Assembly (NCBI GenBank): GCA_963668605.1
Contig: OY764903.1
Location: 7,006,001 to 7,070,000 of the forward strand
Direction of reading: 5' to 3'
From: G963668605 sp963668605
GTDB lineage: Bacteria; Acidobacteriota; Terriglobia; Bryobacterales; Bryobacteraceae
Length of the DNA stretch: 64,000 bases
A program made the translations under genes and the position numbers. The notes beneath the pieces are model-generated. The model ran no database searches, had not been told where the DNA came from, and saw nothing but the letters and a program-made list of their open reading frames with translations. Below, one piece after another: positions 32,405-41,900 of this stretch (position 1 is its first letter; the number at the start of each line of letters is the position of its first letter).

Positions 32405-34286
32405 CTTATCTCTGTACCACGATCTGCCGTCCTCCGAAACCCACTCCGGCTTACTTACAAAACAAGACACTTTAGAGAGCCTGCGCGCCTTGGACCTCGA
32501 CGCCCGCCGCAACGGGCTGGAGCATCTCGATCCCGCGAAGAACCCGTTGATCGGCCTTGGTATGGAGACAGACGGCGACGGCCGAGTGACGAAGAACAGT
32601 TATGGGGTGTTCAACCTGAGCTGGCAAGTGCCGGAGCATCCCGAATGGCCCGGCGCCATCGCCGCTGAACTCGATGAGATCAGAACGCGGATTCGCGACA
32701 CGCACGGGACGCCGCTGCGTTTTCTTATCTGGGCAGGCATGGGCGGTTCCGCAGAAGATAAATCGGCCTACAACGCCGTAAATCTGTTGAAGCGCGGCCC
32801 GCGCTGCTATGTGCTCGACTCGACGGACCCGGCGAAGTTGAAAGCGATCCTCGAAGACATGGTCAAGCGCTCCCGGCTCACGCTGCCGCAGGCGCTGCGC
32901 GCGACGCTCGTGGTGGGTATGGCGCTCGGTATGACCTCCTATGAGCCGGTCGTCAACCTGGAGAAGCTCTACGGCCTGTACGAGAAGCACAGAATCGACA
33001 GCCGCCCCAACTTCATTTACATGACGTTGCCGGGCTCGCTGCTCGACCAGTTCGCTGGACCGCGCGGCTATCGCAGAGTGGAACTGCAACTCGATAACGC
33101 GAATGCGACGTCGGGCCGCCACAGTGGTCCGCTCACGCGCGGCAGCCTGTATCCGCTCGGCCTGTCGAAGATCGACCTGCGTGCCTGGATGAACGCGACG
33201 GTGCTGACCGCAGAGCAGATCCATACCGCCTGGAAGCTTTCGGCTTTTCTCCATCAGCAGGGATTGGATGGCCGCGACAAAGTCACGCTGTTGCTTCCCA
33301 AGATCTGGGAGGGCATAGCGCTCTGGACGAAACAGGACTTCGAGGAGAGTCTGGGGAAGTGCGAGGAACTCGGCATCAAGATCGTGATCGGCGAGAAGCC
33401 GAAGATGGCCAACTATCGCGCGCCCAAAGATGCGCTGCAAGACCGCGTGTTTCTCGCGATTCAAGTGAAAGGGCAACCCGGTCCGGATGCCCAAAAACTT
33501 GCCATGCTGCGGCGCGCGGGCTATCCGGTGGCTGTCGTTGCCTTCGCGCGCGGAGCGTTGCTCTCGCGCTACATGGAGTTCATGCACTACGCCGTGTTCG
33601 GGATGGGAAAATTGCGTGGCATGAACTTCGTCACGCAGCCCGGCGTCGAGTTGTATAAGTCGATCACGAACGGCCTGTATGCGGGCTCGGTGAAACTCGG
33701 CGGAATTGAGAAGACGCCCGAGTGGCAGAAACTGTCTTCCTCTCCGTTACAGGCCAAGTGGCGCGGTGGAGTGACCCTGCATTACGAACGTCTTCAGTTC
33801 GACGATCCGCCGCCGAAGTTGTCGGCTCCGTCCCTGTATGCCTGGCTGCTGATGCATTACGGCGCCAGCCGCGCGATGGAGTACGGCGAGCTTACCTTTT
33901 TCGGTGACATGCGCTATTCGCCCTCGGGAAAGGCCGTGCGCAAGTGCCTCGACCGAGCTGCGGAAAGCGTGTTCCGTGCGCGCTTGAAGATGCCTGTCGA
34001 CGTGTACGAAGGTCCGGCTATGAACCACTCCTACCACGAGATGGTGATCGGGCACGGGCGCTGTTTTTCGACGGTGCTGTTGGCGGAGAAGGCCGAGCGC
34101 TATAAGGAGGCTGGCTACACCGCGGATTACCATCGGGCGCAGTTCCTGGCGACGCAGATGGCGCTCGCGGAACGAGGCCGGCTCGTGGTCGCGATCACGT
34201 TGCGCGATCTGGAAGAGAGCACCTTGAAAGCGCTCGACGAGTTTTTCCATGAAGTCGTGAAAGAACTTAAGAGCGCGAGGGCATAG
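32400..34286 (+). CDS. SIS-fold phosphosugar isomerase, glucose-6-phosphate isomerase-like
   Basis: A 628-residue protein resembling the glucose-6-phosphate isomerase part of long or bifunctional acidobacterial and cyanobacterial enzymes. Seen are a SIS-like first domain (FLIWAGMGGSAEDKSAYNAV), a second domain with VTLLLPKIWEGIALWTKQDFEESLGK and a C-terminal helical region. The GTG start at 32400 has no clear ribosome binding site; TTG near 32490 or the ATG of GMETDGDG are alternatives. Cytoplasmic. Placed with gnd and the KDG-type kinase in central carbon metabolism. Confidence 0.65.
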   Translation: MHLSLYHDLPSSETHSGLLTKQDTLESLRALDLDARRNGLEHLDPAKNPLIGLGMETDGDGRVTKNSYGVFNLSWQVPEHPEWPGAIAAELDEIRTRIRDTHGTPLRFLIWAGMGGSAEDKSAYNAVNLLKRGPRCYVLDSTDPAKLKAILEDMVKRSRLTLPQALRATLVVGMALGMTSYEPVVNLEKLYGLYEKHRIDSRPNFIYMTLPGSLLDQFAGPRGYRRVELQLDNANATSGRHSGPLTRGSLYPLGLSKIDLRAWMNATVLTAEQIHTAWKLSAFLHQQGLDGRDKVTLLLPKIWEGIALWTKQDFEESLGKCEELGIKIVIGEKPKMANYRAPKDALQDRVFLAIQVKGQPGPDAQKLAMLRRAGYPVAVVAFARGALLSRYMEFMHYAVFGMGKLRGMNFVTQPGVELYKSITNGLYAGSVKLGGIEKTPEWQKLSSSPLQAKWRGGVTLHYERLQFDDPPPKLSAPSLYAWLLMHYGASRAMEYGELTFFGDMRYSPSGKAVRKCLDRAAESVFRARLKMPVDVYEGPAMNHSYHEMVIGHGRCFSTVLLAEKAERYKEAGYTADYHRAQFLATQMALAERGRLVVAITLRDLEESTLKALDEFFHEVVKELKSARA

Positions 34287-34288
34287 AC

Positions 34289-34426
34289 ATGGCCAAGTTT
34301 AAACTGATTAGAAACAAGAAAAAGAACGCTCCCTCGGCGGTGCGGGCCATTCCGTGCCTGGTGATCATCCTCGGTGGGTTGGCGCTGCTGTACCTGCTGT
34401 TCGTAGCGGTCTTGAAGCAAAATTAA
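34289..34426 (+). CDS. 45-residue single-pass membrane protein
   Basis: A short gene with ATG two bases after the stop of the isomerase gene and TAA directly before the ATG of rph. The product has a lysine-rich N-terminus (MAKFKLIRNKKKNAP) and one hydrophobic helix (AIPCLVIILGGLALLYLLFVAVL), so the N-terminus is predicted cytoplasmic. Tight packing between two coding genes makes it a credible gene; function unknown. Confidence 0.65.
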   Translation: MAKFKLIRNKKKNAPSAVRAIPCLVIILGGLALLYLLFVAVLKQN

Positions 34427-35149
34427 ATGACACGAAGCGATTCTCGATCCCCGGACCAAGCGCGTCCCCTGCAGATACATCCCGGCTACCTTCTGACGGC
34501 CGAAGGCTCAGTGCTGATGGAGGTGGGCAATACGCGCGTGCTGTGCGCAGCCTCCATCGAAGAGTCAGTTCCCCAGTTCCTGCGCGGCAGCGGGAAAGGC
34601 TGGGTGACGGCGGAATACTCGATGCTGCCCCGGGCGACCAACACGCGCTCGCAGCGCGAGGTGAACAAGGGCAGGCCGTCGGGCCGCACCATGGAGATCC
34701 AGCGCCTGATCGGGCGCTCGTTGCGCTCCGTCGTCGACCTGCAGGCATTGGGCGAACGCAGCGTGATTCTCGATTGTGACGTGTTGCAAGCCGACGGCGG
34801 CACGCGCACGGCGGCGATCACGGGCGCCTATATCGCCCTGGGCATTGCCGTAAAGACGTTGGTGAAGTTTGGTGCGTTGAAGACATCGCCGCTGCGCGAT
34901 TTCGTGGCCGCGACCAGCGTGGGCATCGTGCGTGGCGTTCCCATGCTGGACCTGTGTTACGAAGAAGACTCGCGTGCCGAGGTCGACATGAACGTGGTGA
35001 TGACGGGCTCCGGCAAGTTCGTCGAGTTGCAGGCGACCGCCGAGCAGACGCCCTTTGAAGACGATCAATTCGCGCAATTGGTCGCATTGGCGCGCAAGGG
35101 CATCGGCGACCTGATTGCCGCGCAGAAGCAGGTCCTCGACGCCGCATGA
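34427..35149 (+). CDS. rph: Ribonuclease PH
   Basis: Phosphate-dependent exoribonuclease that trims tRNA 3' ends. The 240 residues show MLPRATNTRSQREVNKGRPSGRTMEIQRLIGRSLRSVVDL and DCDVLQADGGTRTAAITG, both diagnostic, and the ending ELQATAEQTPFEDDQFAQLVALARKG. It overlaps rdgB by 4 nt, the common rph-rdgB arrangement. Confidence 0.96.
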   Translation: MTRSDSRSPDQARPLQIHPGYLLTAEGSVLMEVGNTRVLCAASIEESVPQFLRGSGKGWVTAEYSMLPRATNTRSQREVNKGRPSGRTMEIQRLIGRSLRSVVDLQALGERSVILDCDVLQADGGTRTAAITGAYIALGIAVKTLVKFGALKTSPLRDFVAATSVGIVRGVPMLDLCYEEDSRAEVDMNVVMTGSGKFVELQATAEQTPFEDDQFAQLVALARKGIGDLIAAQKQVLDAA

Positions 35150-35742
35150 AACTCTATTGCGCCACCACCAATCCGGGCAAACTGCGCGAGTTCCGGCTTG
35201 CCGCCGCCGAGTACTCCCTTGAGATCGAGCCGGTGCCGGATTTGAAGAATATTCCGGCCCCTGAAGAAGACGGCGCCACGTTCGAGCAGAACGCGATTCT
35301 CAAAGCCGTTTACTATAGCCGCTTTGTTGACGGGCCGCTGTTTGCCGACGATTCCGGTCTCGAGGTCGATGCTCTCGGAGGTGCGCCGGGCGTGTATTCG
35401 GCACGCTTCGCCGGCGAGCAAGCTTCCGATCGGGAGAACAACGACCGCCTCGTGGAAGAGTTGCGCGGCATCGAGGATCGCACGGCCCGCTTCGTCTGCG
35501 TGATTGCCGTTGCGCAATCTGGCGAATGTATCGGCACGTTTCGCGGCAGCGTGGAAGGCCGCATTGTCGACAATGCGCGCGGGGCGGGTGGCTTCGGCTA
35601 TGACCCGCACTTTTTTTACGCGCTCTTCGGCTGCACGTTCGGAGAGGCCAGCGCCGAACAGAAGATGTCTGTCAGCCATCGTGGGCAGGCGCTGCGGTTG
35701 ATGCTCACGGCGTTTGCCCGGCCCTCTACTTCGCGAAGCTGA
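35146..35742 (+). CDS. rdgB: XTP/dITP diphosphatase
   Basis: Ham1/RdgB-family enzyme that removes deaminated purine triphosphates. Seen: ATTNPGKLREF near the N-terminus, FADDSGLEVDALGGAPGVYSARFAG and GFGYDPHFFY, then SHRGQAL. The 198-residue length is usual. Starts with an ATGA overlap on the rph stop and converges with the DUF481 gene with a 17-nt overlap of the 3' ends. Confidence 0.95.
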   Translation: MKLYCATTNPGKLREFRLAAAEYSLEIEPVPDLKNIPAPEEDGATFEQNAILKAVYYSRFVDGPLFADDSGLEVDALGGAPGVYSARFAGEQASDRENNDRLVEELRGIEDRTARFVCVIAVAQSGECIGTFRGSVEGRIVDNARGAGGFGYDPHFFYALFGCTFGEASAEQKMSVSHRGQALRLMLTAFARPSTSRS

Positions 35743-36814
35743 CGCGAACGCCGGTGGACAGCAACACATCGTTTTTCTTGCGGGACAGCGCCGGGTTGCT
35801 GAGATAACGGTCGCTGTATGTGATCTGCCAGGAGAGCCATTTGCGGATCGACGTCGCCAGGCCCAGGTCGAAGTTCATGCGGTATTCGCCGCTGGTCGTC
35901 ATATTGTTGAACATGCGGAAAGCCTGCTTGACGGAAGTCGCGCCAGTCAGCTTGTAGCTCCAATCGTCGCCCCAGAACGCTTCCGCCGAGTTCCTTACGT
36001 TCGACACGCCGAGGTTGTTCACCGAGTAGCTGAACTTTTCACGGTTGTACGCCAGACCGCCGATCAGGTCGAGTTGGCTACGGTCCGTCTTGATCACGCT
36101 GTAACCCACGCCGCCGCCGAGCACGAAGCGCAGATCCAGATTTTGGAACCGGTCGTATTCATAGTCGTTGAACGCGTTGACGAAGAGACGTTTGTTGATG
36201 TTCCGGTTATAGCCCCATCCGCCGCGGACCGCCTGCGCCGTAGTGTCCGTCCTCCCGTTGACGGTAGCCTTGCCGTAAATCTGGTTGAGGTAAAGTGTGG
36301 TCTTGTCGGTCTTGGTGGCCCGCGTTGCGTTGAACGCCGTCGTCATCGACGTGGTCGATGCGTTGCCGCGAGCGAGCGCGAGACCGAAATCGATATAGCC
36401 TGCCCAAAGGTCGCTGATGCGCGGCTTCAGGAAACGCTCGTAATGCTGCTGTTCGGCTGCGTTGCGGATCACTGTGACGGAAGGCAGCGGCGCTTTCTCC
36501 GTCGTGGACTCTGTAGCGATTTCTACTGTGTCCGCCGACGTGCTCAACTTGCCTTTGACTGTTTTCCCCTCGGGCAGTACGACGACGAGCGGATCGTCCG
36601 ATTGAACGGCAGTGACGTTTTCCCACTTAACCGTCACGTCGCCCATCAGGTCGCTTTTCACCGTCAACGAGTCGCCGTCTTTCTTAACGATCTTGCCCGT
36701 CACGCGATCGCCGTTCTTGAGCGTCACTTGGTCAGCCCAGAGAGCGGATCCGGCGAGAGTGCAAAAGAGGATCGAAAAGTTAATTATAGTGAGGCGGAAT
36801 CTCCTAGAGTCCAT
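35726..36814 (-). CDS. DUF481 (YdiY-type) outer-membrane protein
   Basis: A 362-residue exported protein. Leader with SILFCTLAGSALWA, then a small SH3-like or translocation segment (DQVTLKNGDRVTGKIVKKDGDSLTVKS, about 28-60), and a C-terminal barrel region of DUF481 type (about 130-362: YIDFGLALARGNASTTSMTTAFNATRATKTDKTTLYLNQIYG ... LSTGVRVSFAK, ending in an aromatic-rich final strand). DUF481 proteins are believed to be outer-membrane barrels; function unknown. Confidence 0.83.
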   Translation of the reverse strand: MDSRRFRLTIINFSILFCTLAGSALWADQVTLKNGDRVTGKIVKKDGDSLTVKSDLMGDVTVKWENVTAVQSDDPLVVVLPEGKTVKGKLSTSADTVEIATESTTEKAPLPSVTVIRNAAEQQHYERFLKPRISDLWAGYIDFGLALARGNASTTSMTTAFNATRATKTDKTTLYLNQIYGKATVNGRTDTTAQAVRGGWGYNRNINKRLFVNAFNDYEYDRFQNLDLRFVLGGGVGYSVIKTDRSQLDLIGGLAYNREKFSYSVNNLGVSNVRNSAEAFWGDDWSYKLTGATSVKQAFRMFNNMTTSGEYRMNFDLGLATSIRKWLSWQITYSDRYLSNPALSRKKNDVLLSTGVRVSFAK

Positions 36815-36945
36815 AAAATTTTAGATGCCCGCAAACCCCGGTCGATCCAGATGTTTTCGCATTTTTCATGTGTTTTTTGTTACGCCCGCGCGTCTGCTAC
36901 AGTCTATGAAGGTATGCCACCCAACACGCCGGAAGGATCGGGCAA

Positions 36946-37416
36946 ATGAACATCGAGGGCATTAAGGATTCGCTGCGGCAGCGTGGTGTGCGCCTGACGC
37001 GCCAGCGCCAGATACTGCTGGACCTCATCGACAAGTCCGGCGAGCATCTCGATGCCGAGCACCTGTACGAACTCGCGAAGAAGCAGGACCCGCGGCTCAA
37101 CCGCGTCACCGTCTATCGCACCTTGAAAATGCTCAAGGCCGGCGGCTTGGTGGACGAACTCGACTTGATGCACCACGAGGGCGACCAGCATTACTACGAG
37201 ACGCGCCTCAAGCAGGAGCACGCTCACGTGATCTGCCTGCGCTGCGGCAAGGTTGAGGAGTTCTATGGCGAGCCGCTACAGAAGTTGCGCCGTCAAGTGG
37301 AATCGCACTTTGGCTTCCAGATCCTGATCGCGCGTACGGAGATCGGCGGCTACTGCTCTCACTGCCAGGCGCTGCGCGCGAAAGAGGTCCGTGAGATCGC
37401 CGCCGCGAAGGTCTGA
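36946..37416 (+). CDS. Fur-family metalloregulator
   Basis: A 156-residue repressor with the winged-helix DNA-binding domain (RLTRQRQILLDLID...LNRVTVYRTLKMLKAGGLVDEL) and the C-terminal domain EHAHVICLRCGKVEEF. Structural zinc cysteines are at 97, 100, 137 and 140 (CLRC, CSHC). Whether it senses iron, zinc or peroxide cannot be told; the sod and TonB genes are distant in the window. A GGAAGGA lies 8 nt before the ATG. Confidence 0.9.
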   Translation: MNIEGIKDSLRQRGVRLTRQRQILLDLIDKSGEHLDAEHLYELAKKQDPRLNRVTVYRTLKMLKAGGLVDELDLMHHEGDQHYYETRLKQEHAHVICLRCGKVEEFYGEPLQKLRRQVESHFGFQILIARTEIGGYCSHCQALRAKEVREIAAAKV

Positions 37417-37436
37417 CTCTGACGGTTGCGGCTCAG
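37417..37436. repeat. Possible half-arm of the 61.3-kb inverted repeat element
   Basis: The 20 bp between the fur stop and the end of the sulfatase gene (CTCTGACGGTTGCGGCTCAG) match 17 of 20 positions of the arm of the large inverted repeat at 61322-61408. It may be a fragment of the same dispersed palindrome. The match is short and may be by chance. Confidence 0.35.
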
Positions 37437-38875
37437 CTTTCCGGTAGTTTGAATTTGTCGCCCGTGTCGGCGCCCCACTGTTTCAAGCGCGCCAGCAGGC
37501 GCTTGCGCTCGGCCGTGAATTTCGTGTTATGCGCGAGGTTGGCCAGCTCATAGGGGTCCTCGTTCAGGTCGAAGAGCATCCACGAAATGCCCTCGAAGCA
37601 GACGTACTTCCAGCCGTCGCGGGTGACAAGTCCGCGCCAGGGCTTGTCGACGCTGTCGCCGTGCATGGTCGGCACCACGCTTTGCACATAGGCCGAGTCC
37701 GGTTCGCCGGCTCCGGTCTGCCGGCCGCGTTTGCCGCCGAGACGGTAATGCGAATAGTCGGTCCCTTCCATCCAAGCCGGCTTGGCTATGCCGCACAGAC
37801 CCAGCGTCGTTGGCGCGATGTCGACCGTGTTGACTGGCACGCGCCGCTCGCCGTTTCCGCGTCCGCCATAGCCGTGCGGGCTTTCGCCGCCGATGATAAA
37901 GGGAACGCGCAGCGATTCCTCGTGGGGCGTCATTTTCTTGAATTGGCCGTGCGAACCGTGCATGTCGCCGTGGTCGCTGAAGAACATCAGGTGCGTCTGG
38001 AAGCCCAAGCCAACCTCATCGAGCGCTTTGCGAACGCGGCCCAGATTCCAGTCGAGATTCTCGATCATGCCGTAATATCCTGCCAGATCGCGCCGCGCCT
38101 GCTCCCGCCAGTGTGGGATGTTGGGAACGTTGGGGCGCAGTTGCAGCGTCGCGCCGTTGTGCCGCTGTATCCAGTGTTCCGGCGCGACGTAGGGATTGTG
38201 CGGTGGTTGCACCGATAGCGCGGCGAAGAACGGCTGGCCTTTGCCGGTCTTGCGCGCGGCCGCCTGCTTGCGAATATAGTCGATCAGCAAATCGGTGAGC
38301 GCGTCGGTTTCGTAGCCCGGAAGGCGCCGGTGGAAGGAGTCCCTGCCTTTACCACCATGGACCCAGCAATCGTACTGACTGTTGTTGTTGTCGTAGCCTA
38401 CCCATTCGTCGAAACCGCCCCGTTTGTTGGGGTCCGTGATGAACATCGCGGCGCGTCCGTCGCGCTCGTGCCAGCCCGACAGGTGCCACTTCCCGAAATA
38501 GGCCGTGTGGTAGCCGGCCGTCCTGAACGGCTCGGCGATGGTGGGCTGCCCATCGGGCAGCGGATACTCGTGGCCCGGCACGCAGTGGTGCGGGTAGCGT
38601 CCGGTGAGCAACGAGCCGCGGAAGGGGCAGCACAGCGGCATCACAGTGACGGCGTCAGTGAAATTCACGCCCTGCGCAGCCAGGTTGTCGATGTTCGGCG
38701 TATTCACGTTCGGATCGCCCGCGCAGCTTAGCGCCTGCGCGCGATGCTGGTCGCCGAAAATCCAGATCACGTTGGGCTTTTCCACAGCATCGGGCACATC
38801 CGGCCTGCGCCCAGTCTGCGCCTGCGCGGCGGCGGGCGCCACTAGTGTGCTCTTCAAAAAGTCTCTTCGTTCCAT
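37433..38875 (-). CDS. Tat-exported sulfatase
   Basis: A 480-residue type I sulfatase. The leader MERRDFLKSTLVAPAAAQA is a twin-arginine signal. The formylglycine motif is C82-C-P84-F-R86 (PLCCPFRGSLLTGR), so a maturase is needed. Metal-binding residues appear in IFGDQHRAQ and in FFSDHGDMHGSHGQFKK, and the ending DLNEDPYELANLAHN is typical of arylsulfatase-like enzymes. Substrate is probably a sulfated polysaccharide. No maturase gene is in the window. Confidence 0.92.
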   Translation of the reverse strand: MERRDFLKSTLVAPAAAQAQTGRRPDVPDAVEKPNVIWIFGDQHRAQALSCAGDPNVNTPNIDNLAAQGVNFTDAVTVMPLCCPFRGSLLTGRYPHHCVPGHEYPLPDGQPTIAEPFRTAGYHTAYFGKWHLSGWHERDGRAAMFITDPNKRGGFDEWVGYDNNNSQYDCWVHGGKGRDSFHRRLPGYETDALTDLLIDYIRKQAAARKTGKGQPFFAALSVQPPHNPYVAPEHWIQRHNGATLQLRPNVPNIPHWREQARRDLAGYYGMIENLDWNLGRVRKALDEVGLGFQTHLMFFSDHGDMHGSHGQFKKMTPHEESLRVPFIIGGESPHGYGGRGNGERRVPVNTVDIAPTTLGLCGIAKPAWMEGTDYSHYRLGGKRGRQTGAGEPDSAYVQSVVPTMHGDSVDKPWRGLVTRDGWKYVCFEGISWMLFDLNEDPYELANLAHNTKFTAERKRLLARLKQWGADTGDKFKLPES

Positions 38876-38909
38876 AACGGGATTCTCCGCCTGTATGTAA
38901 TCGGTTTAG

Positions 38910-41900
38910 TCAGAACAGCAATTTCAGTCCGACGAAGATCCGCCGCTCTTCCTGATTGGTTTGCGTCGCCGTCACGCGGCCGAAGTTCGTGCTGGTCGGC
39001 GCAAGATTGGGCGGCGCGAAGTTGGGGTGGTTGGCGATGCCTTCGGCTTGCCCGCGCAGTTGCAGGTTGAGTCCTTCACGAAGCCGGAACAGCTTCTGTG
39101 CGCTCACGTCGAGCACGTTCATGCCGTCGGCGCGCACGCCGGCAAAGCGCGACGGCAGCGTGCGGATGTTGTTGGCAAGCTGCTGCTGGCTGTTGCGCAC
39201 GAAGTTATCGGTGTTGAACCACAGGTCCGGGGAACGCTGGTCGCGTGCGAGTTTCAAGTCCGAGTATTTTCCGGTATAGATCACATTGCCGAAAGCCAAG
39301 GCAGGACCGCTTTGAATCTGATACATGCTCTGGACCTGCCAGCCACCGATCACGTGATTCCACACGCCGCGCGCGTTGCCGGCGACCGCTTTGCCGCGGC
39401 CGAAGGGCAGCTCCCACATGCCGCTCAGCACCAGCCGGTGCGGCCGGTCGGCGCTCGAAACGACATGTTCGGGAACCGCGTCGGTCGGGTTCAGATAGCT
39501 GACGGCTTCCATGGTCTTCGACCACGTGTAACTCGCCTGAAACTGGATGCCCTTGCGGAAGCGCCGCTCGAAGCGTGCTGTCATCGCATGATACCAGGCC
39601 GAGCCTGCGGGCAGCCCTGTTGTGAGCGCGGTGAAGTGCGGGTACGGCCGCAGCAACTGGCTGCGGGTGGTATTCGCCCCGGTGAAGAAGGTCGATCCCT
39701 GGAAGCCGTCGATGCCCAGGAAAGGATTGGTCGCTCTCGCCGAGAGGAAATCGATCACGGTCTGGTCGCGCACGGGAGAACTGCTCAGATACTGCGCCGG
39801 AATCGGGTTGAGGTCTGCACTGGCGCGCAACCGGACGCTACGCGTTCCGATGTAGCCGACTTCGACCACGGAGCCCGCACCTGGCTCGAACTGAATCGAC
39901 TGGCTCCAGCGCTGTGTGTATCCGGCGCGGCCGTCGGACGAGATAAAGCCCGGGCTGCGCCCGAGGTACGTTTTCAATCCGCCGCTGGCGCCTTTCGGCT
40001 GCTCCACTCCGAAGGGCAGCGGGTTCGAGATCGAGCCGATGTAGTTGACGCCGTTGTCGACGCTACTGACCGCATTGGTCCGCTGGTTGAAGCCGGGTTG
40101 CGTCACGTCGGTGTAGTCCACGCCTGCGGGTACGACGAAGAAACCCACGCCTCCGCGGAAAACCGTCTTGGGGTTGAGTTGCCAAGCGTAACCGATACGC
40201 GGCATGAAGCCCTTGTAGAAAGGATCGCGGATCTGGCGTGGCAGGCCGTCGCGGCCGAGGAACGTGAGCCCACCGGTGGTCCGGAATTGCGCCGCGGGAA
40301 TCTCTGGAATCGGGGCCTTGGCATAGCTGGCCAGCGCCTGCGCCTGAATCGGATTCGTGGTGGCCAAGTCGATATCGCGCGAGGAGCGGTTATAGCGTTC
40401 CGTCGCGGGTGACTCGTACTCCCAGCGGAACCCGAGATTGATAGTCAGCTTGCGGGTGGCGCGCCAGTCGTCCTGCACAAAGAGCCCATAGAACCGGCTC
40501 GATTCGGCGCGGGAATCGTTGAGATCGACCCAGCCTCCCGTGGGAAGCCCGAAAAGGAAGCTCGCCATCGCTTGCCCCATCGGAGCCGCGGGCGAATTGT
40601 CGAGCGGTCCACGCGTGTAGGCTACGTCGTAGTCGAGGTGCGGCGCGACGTTACCGTAGTCCTTACGATTGTCGTACATCAAGCGGTTGTCGCTGCCGAA
40701 CTTCACGCCGTGATTGCCGTGCGACCAGTTCAACGTGCCGAGAAAGCTGTGCGTGTAGTTGGTCTGCTGCCAGCCGCCGTCGTTGCCCAGCACCATAAGG
40801 TTCCCGACTGCGGTCTCGGGGAATGCGATTCCGGCCGGATCGAGCTGGCTGAGCAGGTTCTGCGGGTAGCCGAACTCGCTCAGGTTCCAGCCGTTGTTCA
40901 CATAAGATTGCTTCTCGCGAAACCACGTGAAACCGTAGCGGACGTCCAGCACCAATTGCGGACTGAGTACCGCGACATCGTCCAGCGCGACACCGCGATG
41001 GGGCCGTTCCCGGTAGCGTCCGCGAACGTCGCTTTCCGGATAGAAGCGGTCGAAGCTGCCCTTGAAGTCCGAGTGCGTGTAGCGGGCATACATGCGATTC
41101 GATTCGCTGAAGTTGTGATCGACGCGCGCCTGCGGTTGGTAGAGATCCTGCGTGTCTTTGCGCGCAACACTGTAGTTGCTGAGCCCGTCGGCTGTGCCGG
41201 CGACATTCGGCTGCGGAAAATACTTCAACATGGCGAGTGACGTGGGGTTGATCCGGCTGGCCGGTATGCGATTGCCGGGCAGAGGCTGCCGGGCGTAGCG
41301 TGAAGTTCCCGAGGGCACTGTCGTATAAGGATCGTAGATCTGATATTGCGAACCCAGCGCTAGCAGTGCCGCAAAATCGCCGCTGCGCTGCGCGACCGTG
41401 GGCACATTGGCCATGGTAGCGGTCGGACGTTGCCGGTTGTGTACTTGATAGCCAAACATCCAGAAAGTCTTATTGCGGCCGTTGTAAAGCTTTGGCAGCA
41501 CCACCGGCCCGCCCGCCACTGCGGTGTACTGCATCCACTTGATATACGGCGTGTTAGCTTTGATTTTCTCGGCTGTGATCGGGCCCGTCGTGGGATCGAA
41601 GATAAACTTGTTTGTGAAAAAATTGCGCGTCATCATCGGACCGGCGGAAATCGACGTACCCAGTGCACCATGCAGCGCGTTCGTGCCGGACTTCATGGCG
41701 ATATTCACCGAGCCGCCCTGCGTGTGCCCGGTTCCCGCATCGTAGCTTGACGTTTCGACCCGCACTTCCTGCACCATGTCGGCCGGCGGCATGAACGCAG
41801 CGCGCCCACCATAGGCATTATTGCCGACTCCGTCAATATTGAAGTCGACACTATTGGCCCCGCCTCCGCCCACGCTGAATGTCGAACTTTGGTCGACGTT

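Noticed and set aside
38961..40412. 483-residue plus-strand frame over the TonB receptor
   Set aside because: Antisense shadow; the receptor frame has full plug and barrel.
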